Shown piece after piece: positions 1-5,958 of a stretch of 11,239 bases of DNA. The notes under the pieces are model-generated. The model did not search any database and was not told where the DNA came from. It worked only from the letters and a program-made list of their open reading frames with translations. Position numbers and translations under genes: made by a program. Numbering within the stretch: position 1 is the first letter of the stretch; each line of letters opens with the position of its first letter. Origin of the DNA: Marisimplicoccus sp038110465 (GTDB lineage: Bacteria; Bacteroidota; Bacteroidia; Flavobacteriales; Flavobacteriaceae); the NCBI GenBank assembly GCA_038110465.1, contig JAYNJU010000018.1, forward strand, positions 1-11,239, written 5' to 3'.

Positions 1-231
1 AAAAACGGTAGAGAATCACATTCAAAAAGACTAGGTGTAAAAATATTTGGTGGACAATTAGCTCAGGCTGGTAACATAATTGTAAGACAAAGAGGTACAG
101 CGCACCACCCAGGTGAAAATGTTTACCTTGGAAAAGATCATACACTACATGCAAAAGTTGACGGTATTGTAACTTTTAAAAAGAAGTCAAACAATAAATC
201 TTTTGTTTCTATAGAGCCTTTAAAGGCTTAA
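1..231 (+). CDS. rpmA: 50S ribosomal protein L27, C-terminal 76 residues (start off the window)
   Basis: This is the 3' part of the gene for large-subunit ribosomal protein L27, which reaches toward the peptidyl-transferase centre. Reading from base 1 gives 76 residues in one open frame. They include the L27 hallmarks GRESHSKRLGVK near the start, then QRGTAHHPGENV and GKDHTLHAKVDG, and an end of IEPLKA. Compared with usual Bacteroidota L27 (about 86 residues), only about ten N-terminal residues are missing beyond the left edge. The gene is normally preceded by rplU (L21), which would lie off the window. Its TAA stop (229-231) overlaps the TAA stop of the convergent ahcY gene within the palindrome TTAA (228-231), leaving no intergenic space for a terminator. 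Confidence 0.97.
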   Translation, partial: KNGRESHSKRLGVKIFGGQLAQAGNIIVRQRGTAHHPGENVYLGKDHTLHAKVDGIVTFKKKSNNKSFVSIEPLKA

Positions 232-1550
232 TATCTATAATATTCTGGTTTAAATGGCCCTTGCCATTGAACACCAATATAACTAGCTTGGTCTTCAGAT
301 AATTCCTCAAGTTCTACTCCAAGTTTATCTAAATGAAGTTTTGCAACCATTTCATCTAAATTCTTAGGAAGCATATAAACTTTATTTTCGTAATTGTTAG
401 AATTTCTCCAAAGTTCTATTTGAGCTAATACTTGATTTGTGAATGAATTACTCATTACAAAGCTTGGATGCCCTGTTGCACAACCAAGATTAACAAGTCT
501 TCCCTCAGCAAGAATTATAATCTCTTTATCTTTTGTGATTCTGTAAGAATCTACTTGTGGTTTAATGGTTATTTTTTGATCAGAAAAATTAGTTTCTAAC
601 CAATTCATATCAATTTCATTATCAAAATGACCTATGTTACATACTATGGTTTTATCTTTCATCATTTTGAAAGATTCTTCATTTACTATATCCTTATTAC
701 CAGTTGCAGTAACTACAATATCAGCATTAGAAATAACTGTTTTTAACTTTTTGACTTCATACCCATCCATAGATGCTTGAAGTGCACAAATTGGATCTAT
801 CTCAGTAACAGTTACTATTGAACCAGCACCTCTAAATGATGCTGCAGTTCCTTTACCAACATCACCATACCCACAAACTACAACTCTTTTACCAGCAAGC
901 ATTATATCTGTTGCTCTTCTTACAGCATCAACAGCACTTTCTTTACATCCATACTTATTATCAAATTTAGATTTAGTAACAGAATCATTTACATTTATTG
1001 CAGGGAGAGGTAAGGTTCCATTTTTCATTCTTTCATATAATCTGTGAACACCAGTAGTTGTTTCCTCAGATAAGCCTTTTATTCCTGAAACAAGCTCTGG
1101 ATATTCATCAAGTACCATATTTGTTAGATCACCACCGTCATCTAGTATCATATTTAATGGTTTCTTCTCTTCACCAAAAAATAATGTTTGCTCAATACAC
1201 CAGTTAAATTCTTCTTCAGACATCCCTTTCCAAGCATAAACAGGAATTCCATTTGCAGCTATAGCAGCAGCAGCATGGTCTTGTGTGGAAAAAATATTAC
1301 ATGAGCTCCAAGTTACTTCTGCACCTAAATCAATTAATGTTTCAATTAAAACAGCAGTTTGAATTGTCATATGAAGACAGCCAGCTATTCTCGAACCTTT
1401 AAGAGGCTTCTCTTCTTTATATTTTTCTCTTAGGGCCATTAAACCAGGCATTTCAGCTTCTGCAAGCTTTATTTCTTTTCTACCCCAATCTGCAAGTGAA
1501 ATATCTTTAACTTTATAAGGGACAAACTTACTATCAGTTTTATTTTTCAT
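228..1550 (-). CDS. ahcY: S-adenosylhomocysteine hydrolase (adenosylhomocysteinase)
   Basis: A cytosolic NAD-dependent enzyme that reversibly splits S-adenosylhomocysteine into adenosine and homocysteine. It removes the product inhibitor of methyltransferases and feeds the methionine cycle. The 440-residue protein is full length. By correspondence with the well-studied human enzyme, the catalytic and substrate residues are present: H60 (GCLHMT), D138 (ILDDGGD), E163 (SEETTTGV), K193 and D197 (SVTKSKFDN), H308 (NIGHFD) and H361 (ATGHPSF). The Rossmann NAD-binding loop is GYGDVGKG at 227-234. The C-terminus PEYYRY matches the conserved tail that completes the NAD site of the neighbouring subunit. 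The ATG at 1550 sits about ten bases after the expected transcription start of a clear Bacteroidota promoter, and no Shine-Dalgarno is visible. The gene is convergent with rpmA (stops overlap in TTAA) and divergent from the phosphopantetheinyl transferase gene. Confidence 0.98.
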   Translation of the reverse strand: MKNKTDSKFVPYKVKDISLADWGRKEIKLAEAEMPGLMALREKYKEEKPLKGSRIAGCLHMTIQTAVLIETLIDLGAEVTWSSCNIFSTQDHAAAAIAANGIPVYAWKGMSEEEFNWCIEQTLFFGEEKKPLNMILDDGGDLTNMVLDEYPELVSGIKGLSEETTTGVHRLYERMKNGTLPLPAINVNDSVTKSKFDNKYGCKESAVDAVRRATDIMLAGKRVVVCGYGDVGKGTAASFRGAGSIVTVTEIDPICALQASMDGYEVKKLKTVISNADIVVTATGNKDIVNEESFKMMKDKTIVCNIGHFDNEIDMNWLETNFSDQKITIKPQVDSYRITKDKEIIILAEGRLVNLGCATGHPSFVMSNSFTNQVLAQIELWRNSNNYENKVYMLPKNLDEMVAKLHLDKLGVELEELSEDQASYIGVQWQGPFKPEYYRY

Positions 1551-1559
1551 ATGTATATT

Positions 1560-1598
1560 TATAAGGCAAAAATACCTTTTTTAAACTTTCTAATCAAA
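1560..1598 (-). promoter_or_regulatory. Bacteroidota-type promoter for ahcY
   Basis: On the minus strand, TTTG (1598 down to 1595) is followed by a 20-base spacer and then TATTTTTG (1574 down to 1567). This is an exact match to the Bacteroidota primary sigma factor consensus TTTG / TAnnTTTG with spacing in the normal range. Transcription would start about five to seven bases further on, near 1560-1562, giving a leader of roughly ten bases before the ahcY ATG at 1550. The TTTG element overlaps the ATG of the divergent gene at 1598 by one base. The call is from sequence only. Confidence 0.75.
1573..1580 (+). promoter_or_regulatory. Weak candidate -7 element for the phosphopantetheinyl transferase operon
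   Basis: TACCTTTT matches seven of eight positions of TAnnTTTG and lies 17 bases before the ATG at 1598, a suitable distance for a very short leader. No TTTG is seen at the expected -33 distance, which would fall near the ahcY start codon, so this is a weak call. It overlaps the ahcY -7 element by two bases, so if both are real the two promoters would compete for the same DNA. Confidence 0.3.
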
Positions 1599-2218
1599 TG
1601 CCTTTTCTTAAAGATTTCATAATAAATGATTACACAAAAATCATGACGTGGAGAATAGAACCTGGCGAATTAAGTTTAAATAACATAGACAAACAAGAAA
1701 AGATACTTTTAGAGTCTAAGAAATCCTTAATCAGTAAAGAGCAATTTCTTGGTATAAGAAAACTATTGAAAATGGAAGATACTAACTTAAAGATTAATTA
1801 TGATTTAAATGGAAAACCTTATCTAAACAATAATATGGGTATTTCTATCTCTCATTCAAATGAATTTGTTGCTCTAGGATTATCGAATGAAACAAATTTT
1901 GGTATAGACATTCAGTATAAAACAGAAAAAATATATAAAATTCAAAGTAAGTTTCTAAGTGAAAAGGAAAAGAAAAATTTGGGTAATAATGCTGGAATAG
2001 ATTCTTTAATTAGAATTTGGTCTGCCAAGGAATCTATATATAAATCTTTGGGTATAAAAGGAGTGAGTTTTTCAAAAGAATTGGAAATAGAGGTAAATTC
2101 TATAAAAGATGACATGAAAACTGGATATTATTTTACCAAAAATAATAGGATTAAATTTGATTTGAGTTTTTTCTCATTAGAAGATTATATAATATGTTAC
2201 GCTAAGGAATCTTATTAA
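1598..2218 (+). CDS. 4'-phosphopantetheinyl transferase superfamily protein (Sfp/AcpT-like)
   Basis: Predicted to move the 4'-phosphopantetheine arm of coenzyme A onto a serine of an acyl- or peptidyl-carrier protein, turning apo- into holo-carrier. The 206 residues carry the family signature: GKPYL at 72-76, ISISHS at 82-87, the magnesium-binding FGIDI at 101-105 (D104), and WSAKESIYK at 141-149 with the catalytic-region K144 and E145. The length fits the shorter Sfp-like class of Bacteroidota. The ATG at 1598 is chosen because the N-terminus (MPFLKDF, then MTWRIEP) resembles flavobacterial relatives and follows the ahcY promoter region directly. Its TAA overlaps the ATG of the downstream pnuC-family gene by one base (TAATG, 2216-2220), implying co-transcription and probably coupled translation. 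The carrier protein it serves is not in the window, so its specificity (fatty acid, polyene or aryl-polyene type) is unknown. Confidence 0.9.
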   Translation: MPFLKDFIINDYTKIMTWRIEPGELSLNNIDKQEKILLESKKSLISKEQFLGIRKLLKMEDTNLKINYDLNGKPYLNNNMGISISHSNEFVALGLSNETNFGIDIQYKTEKIYKIQSKFLSEKEKKNLGNNAGIDSLIRIWSAKESIYKSLGIKGVSFSKELEIEVNSIKDDMKTGYYFTKNNRIKFDLSFFSLEDYIICYAKESY

Positions 2219-2856
2219 TGGATAAAATTTTTGACTTTCTCTTTTCTCAGTATTCCTCGTATTCTCCTTCTTTTATTTTTTTGGAGCTATTTGCTGTTAT
2301 AATGAATATTACGAGCGTAGTTTATGCTAAAAGAAATAATATTTTAGTGTATCCTACAGGATTGATTGGCACAGGGATTTTTGTCTATATACTTTTAAAT
2401 TTCTCATTGTTAGGAGATACTATAATAAATGCATACTTCTTTTCAATGTCTATCTATGGCTGGTATTTTTGGTCTAGAAAAAAAGATGAAGTTTTTATAA
2501 ATCAAGTTTCAACTATTAAAAGAAATGAAGTTAAATATTTATTTATCTTAGGGATTTCAAGCTTGATATTCATATACTTTGTTTACGAATATTTTGATAA
2601 ATGGAATAACTGGACTGCATATGTAGATAATATAACAACTGCAATTTTCTTTGTTGCAATGTGGCTAATGGCAAGAAGAAAGGTTGAAAGTTGGATTTTT
2701 TGGATCATAGGAGATATAATAACAGTACCTCTATACTTTTATAAAGGGTTAACTATATCTTCAATCCAATATATTATTTTTCTTATACTTGCAGTATTAG
2801 GATATATTTCATGGAAACAAATCTTAAACAAGAATCAACAGAAGTTAAAAAAGTAG
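2218..2856 (+). CDS. PnuC-family vitamin transporter; thiamine (PnuT-like) favoured over nicotinamide riboside
   Basis: An inner-membrane facilitator of the PnuC family, which brings in unphosphorylated vitamins (nicotinamide riboside for PnuC, thiamine for PnuT) that a cytosolic kinase then traps. The 212-residue protein has about seven hydrophobic segments (roughly 18-38, 43-63, 66-86, 104-125, 137-152, 158-178, 182-200) and a lysine-rich cytosolic tail. Family-type sequence includes VYPTGLIGTGIFVYIL (44-59), GWYFW (81-85) and SWIFWIIGD (158-166). The two WxxW motifs fit the internal duplication of the fold. The start overlaps the stop of the upstream gene by one base, and the NadR-like kinase gene begins inside its 3' end. 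Substrate is inferred from context only: a TPP riboswitch and TonB receptor lie just downstream, which favours thiamine, while the NadR-like kinase could instead favour nicotinamide riboside. No residue-level evidence settles this. Confidence 0.85.
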   Translation: MDKIFDFLFSQYSSYSPSFIFLELFAVIMNITSVVYAKRNNILVYPTGLIGTGIFVYILLNFSLLGDTIINAYFFSMSIYGWYFWSRKKDEVFINQVSTIKRNEVKYLFILGISSLIFIYFVYEYFDKWNNWTAYVDNITTAIFFVAMWLMARRKVESWIFWIIGDIITVPLYFYKGLTISSIQYIIFLILAVLGYISWKQILNKNQQKLKK

Positions 2857-3059
2857 TTATATGTGGCCCTGAGTCAACGGGAAAGTCCACTTTAGTTGAA
2901 AAATTAGCTTCTCATTTTAAAACTAGTTTTGCTAAAGAATTTGCTAGAGATTTTCTTCAAGAAAAATGGGACTCAACAAACGCAGTATGTACAAAAGAAG
3001 ATCTAATAGATATAGTCAAAGGACAGATAGATAATGAGAATGAATCACTTTTAAAAGCA
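2811..3059 (+). CDS. NadR-like P-loop kinase (AAA/NRK type), N-terminal 83 residues, cut by gap
   Basis: This is the N-terminal part of a P-loop NTPase resembling the ribosylnicotinamide-kinase domain of NadR. VVICGPESTGKSTLV contains a Walker A motif (G19 to S26, GPESTGKS), followed by SFAKEFARDFLQ (about 40-51), which matches the NadR kinase pattern in which a conserved E and R follow the P-loop. It reads 83 codons and then enters the N run at 3060. The few residues that would follow the gap in the same frame are not its true end. The ATG at 2811 overlaps the end of the transporter gene by 46 bases; no later in-frame ATG exists before the Walker motif, so the overlap is probably real. Next to a PnuC-type transporter it would phosphorylate the incoming vitamin and trap it. 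Whether that is nicotinamide riboside or thiamine cannot be decided from this fragment. Confidence 0.8.
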
Positions 3060-3159
3060 NNNNNNNNNNNNNNNNNNNNNNNNNNNNNNNNNNNNNNNNN
3101 NNNNNNNNNNNNNNNNNNNNNNNNNNNNNNNNNNNNNNNNNNNNNNNNNNNNNNNNNNN
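3060..3159. other. Assembly gap of 100 N (unknown true length)
   Basis: There are exactly 100 undetermined bases, the conventional placeholder for a scaffold gap of unknown size. Missing here are the C-terminal part of the NadR-like kinase, any genes between it and the receptor, and the promoter that transcribes the TPP riboswitch. Open frames read through the gap are meaningless. Confidence 0.97.
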
Positions 3160-3233
3160 CGAATTGGGGTGCTTAGAATAAGCTGAGATTAAACCCATAG
3201 AACTTAGACAGGTAATACTGTGAAAGGAATTTA
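3160..3233 (+). promoter_or_regulatory. TPP riboswitch (THI element) controlling the TonB-dependent receptor
   Basis: This is a thiamine pyrophosphate aptamer directly upstream of the receptor gene. The conserved blocks occur in order: GGGGTGC (3166-3172), CTGAGA (3183-3188), ACCC (3193-3196), GAAC (3200-3203), then CAGGTAATACTG and AAAGGAA (3223-3229). Visible helices are: P1 as GAATT (3161-3165) with AATTT (3228-3232); P2 from the GGG block with ACCC; P3 as GCTTA (3171-3175) with TAAGC (3179-3183) closing a GAA triloop; P4 as CTT (3203-3205) with AAG (3224-3226); and P5 as ACAG (3208-3211) with CTGT (3218-3221). The aptamer ends about three bases before the ATG at 3236, with no room for a terminator. 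Control is therefore probably translational: with TPP bound, P1 and P4 would lock up the AAAGGA (3223-3228) and block initiation. The 5' edge abuts the gap, so P1 may extend into unseen bases. Confidence 0.92.
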
Positions 3234-3235
3234 AA

Positions 3236-5001
3236 ATGAAAAAATATATACTTCTTGTACTTATTAGTACATCATCTTTCTCACAAGAAATAGTTAACCA
3301 AAAGGATCAGGATTCACTAATTAAAACTCTTAATTTAGATGAGGTTACTGTTAATGCTATTAAAGCAAAATATGATACCCCAGTAACATTTATAAATGTT
3401 ACAAAACAAGATCTTGATAAAGTTAACCTTGCCCAAGATATTCCTATACTGTTAAAAAACACTCCATCTGTAATTAGTCATTCAGATGCGGGTTCTGGTA
3501 TTGGATACTCTTCAATAAGAATTAGAGGTTCAGATCAGACTAGGGTAAATGTTACTATTAATGGAGTTCCATATAATGATTCAGAGTCAATGCAAGTTTA
3601 TTGGGTTGATCTACCAGACTTTGCCTCATCAATTGAAAGTATTCAAGTTCAAAGAGGAGTGGGGACTTCAACAAATGGATCTGGTGCATTTGGAGGAAGT
3701 ATTAATATTCAAACAAATGCGGCTTCAGAGAATTCTTTTTTTGAAGTTAACAATACTTTAGGAAGTTATAACACAATTAAAAATTCAGTTGGCTTTTCAA
3801 CAGGCTTTATTAATAACTTTGAGTTATCAGGAAGAATCTCTAGGATTAAGTCAGATGGTTATATTGATAGATCAGGTTCCAACCTTCGCTCATACTTTTT
3901 GCAAGGGATCTATAGAGATGAAAATACTTTAGTCAAATTATTAAATTTTGCTGGTCATGAAATAACAGATCAAGCTTGGTATGGAATAGATTCAGCAACT
4001 TTAGAATCAAATAGGAAGTACAATATGGCTGGAGAATTTTATGACGACCAAGGGAACTCTTTATATTATAAAGATCAGGTTGACAATTACAAACAAGATC
4101 ACTATCAACTCCACTGGAATCAAAATTATTTAGGTGGTTGGACTTCAAATTTTGGACTTCATTACACATATGGTAGAGGTTTTTATGAAAATTACAATGT
4201 AGGCTATGATAGCCCTGATTATATTGATAGAAGATGGCTTGATAATGAGTTTTATGGATTTATTTTTAGCATAAATCAAAGAACCAAAAAATATAATTCT
4301 ACAATTGGAGGTTCATATAATAAATATTCTGGTCAACACTATGGAGAGTATTTATGGATTGAACAAGATTTAAATTCTATCAAGAGTTATGATTTTAAAG
4401 AAAAATTTTATGATGACTATGGGGATAAGAATGAGTTTAATATTTATGCTAAAATAGATTATTTAATAAATGATAAATTATCTATATATGGAGATTTACA
4501 GTATAGAAATATAAAATATGAAGCCAAAATATCTCCTTATCCAGATGTAATAGGTGTTTTTATTAAGGGATTAGGTATAGATAAGTCATTTAACTTCTTT
4601 AATCCAAAGTTTGGACTATTTTATAATTTAAATGAGTCTAATGATATTTACTTTTCTTTTGCTAGAGCTCAAAGAGAGCCAACAAGAACAGACTATGCTA
4701 ATGGAAGTCCTGATGCAGAAAAATTAAATGATATCGAACTAGGTTGGAAATTAATTTCAGAGAATAGTTCAATTAATGTTAACGCCTTTTATATGATTTA
4801 CGACAATCAACTTGTGTTAACTGGCCAAAGAGATATTAATGGGTATGAAATTAGAAGAAATATTGGAGAGTCTTATAGATTAGGAATTGAATTAGACTCA
4901 AACATTATTTTGAGCTCTAAACTAAATTTAAATACAAATCTTTCAATTAGTAGTAATAAGAACAAGGACTTTTATTCAATTTTTGATGGAATTCTTAAGA
5001 A
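3236..5001 (+). CDS. TonB-dependent outer-membrane receptor, TPP-regulated, probably for thiamine (C-terminus lost in gap)
   Basis: This is the N-terminal 588 residues of a TonB-dependent receptor, a 22-strand outer-membrane barrel that takes up scarce nutrients using TonB/ExbBD energy. A signal peptide (MKKYILLVLI, hydrophobic to about 12) likely ends before Q17. A possible TonB box is LDEVTVNA (34-41). The plug domain (about 45-160) has SIRIRGSDQTRVNVTINGV, then SIESIQVQRGV and GAFGGSINI, all classic plug signatures. Aromatic, alternating beta-strand sequence follows. The usual N-terminal carboxypeptidase-like domain of SusC-type proteins is absent, so this is the simpler vitamin or siderophore type. 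The TPP riboswitch placed against its start points to thiamine or a related compound as cargo, as for known THI-regulated receptors in Bacteroidota. The ATG at 3236 follows the riboswitch. Gap 2 removes the last barrel strands (perhaps 150-200 residues) and the stop codon. Confidence 0.93.
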
Positions 5002-5101
5002 NNNNNNNNNNNNNNNNNNNNNNNNNNNNNNNNNNNNNNNNNNNNNNNNNNNNNNNNNNNNNNNNNNNNNNNNNNNNNNNNNNNNNNNNNNNNNNNNNNN
5101 N
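5002..5101. other. Assembly gap of 100 N (unknown true length)
   Basis: A second placeholder of exactly 100 N. It hides the 3' end of the TonB-dependent receptor, any intergenic region or promoter, and the first codons of greA. The reading frame stays open by chance across the placeholder and falsely joins receptor and GreA. Confidence 0.97.
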
Positions 5102-5569
5102 AAAGTATCATATTATACAGAAAAAGGTTTAAAAGAACTTAGACAAAAACTAGATCATCTTAAGGATGTTGAAAGACCACGTGCATCTCAGGCAATAGCT
5201 GAAGCTAGAGATAAAGGAGATTTAAGTGAAAACGCTGAATATGATGCTGCTAAAGAAGCTCAAGGATTATTAGAACTTGAAATTTCAAAACTTGAAGAGA
5301 CATTATCTAATGCTAGACTTATTGATGAATCTAAACTAGATAGTTCAAAAGTATTAGTATTATCGACAGTTAAAATTAAGAATCTGTTAAATTCTGCAAC
5401 TTTAGAATATAAATTAGTTGCTCAAAGTGAGGCAGACTTATCTAAAGGAAAAATCTCTGTAGATTCTCCTATAGGTAAAGGCTTGTTAGGTAAAAAAGTT
5501 GGAGAAGTTGCAGAAATATCTATTCCTAATGGTAATGTTAAATTTGAAATTTTAGAAATTTCGAGATAA
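5102..5569 (+). CDS. greA: Transcription elongation factor GreA (first ~2 codons lost in gap)
   Basis: GreA enters the secondary channel of backtracked RNA polymerase and stimulates cleavage of the nascent RNA 3' end. The visible 155 residues begin KVSYYTEKGL, where Bacteroidota GreA normally starts with one or two more residues (for example MSKVSYY), so almost the whole protein of about 157 residues is present. The N-terminal coiled coil (about 1-72) has the tip motif ARDKGDLSENAEYDAAK (35-51), whose acidic D40 and E43 correspond to the residues that hold the second catalytic magnesium. The C-terminal FKBP-like domain contains SPIGKGLLGKKVGE (122-135) and ends FEILEISR. Its TAA overlaps the ATG of the HIT gene by one base (TAATG, 5567-5571). 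It is unrelated to the receptor in whose apparent frame it sits. Confidence 0.96.
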   Translation, partial: KVSYYTEKGLKELRQKLDHLKDVERPRASQAIAEARDKGDLSENAEYDAAKEAQGLLELEISKLEETLSNARLIDESKLDSSKVLVLSTVKIKNLLNSATLEYKLVAQSEADLSKGKISVDSPIGKGLLGKKVGEVAEISIPNGNVKFEILEISR

Positions 5570-5958
5570 TGCCTACAATTTTCTCAAAAATAGTAAATGG
5601 TGAAATACCTTCATATAAAATTTTTGAAGATGATAAATTTTATGCATTTTTAGATATAAACCCAAATGCAATAGGACATACTTTATGCATTCCTAAAATT
5701 GAAGTAAATAGATTATTTGATTTAGATGATGATACATACTCTGGATTAATGAATTTCTCTAAAAAAATTGCTAAAGCACTAAAAAAAGCAGTAGATTGCG
5801 ATAGAATAGGTGTGAGCGTTATAGGCCTTGAAGTTCCTCATGTTCATGTTCACCTTATTCCAATTAATTCAATGGATGACATGTCATTTAATTCAAAAGT
5901 TAAACTAACTACAAAAGAGTTTAATGACATATTAGATAAGATTAAAGCAAATTTATAA
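5569..5958 (+). CDS. HIT (histidine triad) family protein, Hint-like
   Basis: A small nucleotide-binding hydrolase of the histidine triad superfamily. Relatives cleave nucleoside phosphoramidates or acyl- and aminoacyl-adenylates. The 129-residue protein is full length. It starts MPTIFSKIVNGEIPSYKI, typical of bacterial Hint proteins, has the first half-site DINPNAIGHTLCIPK (29-43), and ends with the triad motif VPHVHVHLIPIN (89-100), where H91, H93 and H95 form the active site. The exact physiological substrate cannot be read from sequence. It overlaps greA upstream and the DUF3127 gene downstream by one base each (TAATG at 5567-5571 and 5956-5960), so the three are almost certainly one transcript with coupled translation. 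GreA next to a HIT protein is a familiar pairing in Bacteroidota. Confidence 0.94.
   Translation: MPTIFSKIVNGEIPSYKIFEDDKFYAFLDINPNAIGHTLCIPKIEVNRLFDLDDDTYSGLMNFSKKIAKALKKAVDCDRIGVSVIGLEVPHVHVHLIPINSMDDMSFNSKVKLTTKEFNDILDKIKANL

Noticed and set aside
2811..3176. Kinase gene ending just after gap 1 (NWGA then stop)
   Set aside because: The bases after the gap are the 5' side of the TPP riboswitch, not kinase coding sequence; the frame through N is arbitrary.
3016..3198. Minus-strand ORF across gap 1
   Set aside because: It is mostly undetermined bases and antisense to the kinase and riboswitch, with no recognisable protein features.
3549..4169. Small ORFs within the receptor gene (3549-3761 plus, 3933-4169 minus)
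   Set aside because: They are out-of-frame shadows of a strongly supported receptor gene, with no motif or independent start signal.
3236..5569. Single 777-residue TonB receptor-GreA fusion protein
   Set aside because: It exists only by reading through 100 placeholder N; the two halves belong to unrelated, individually complete protein families.
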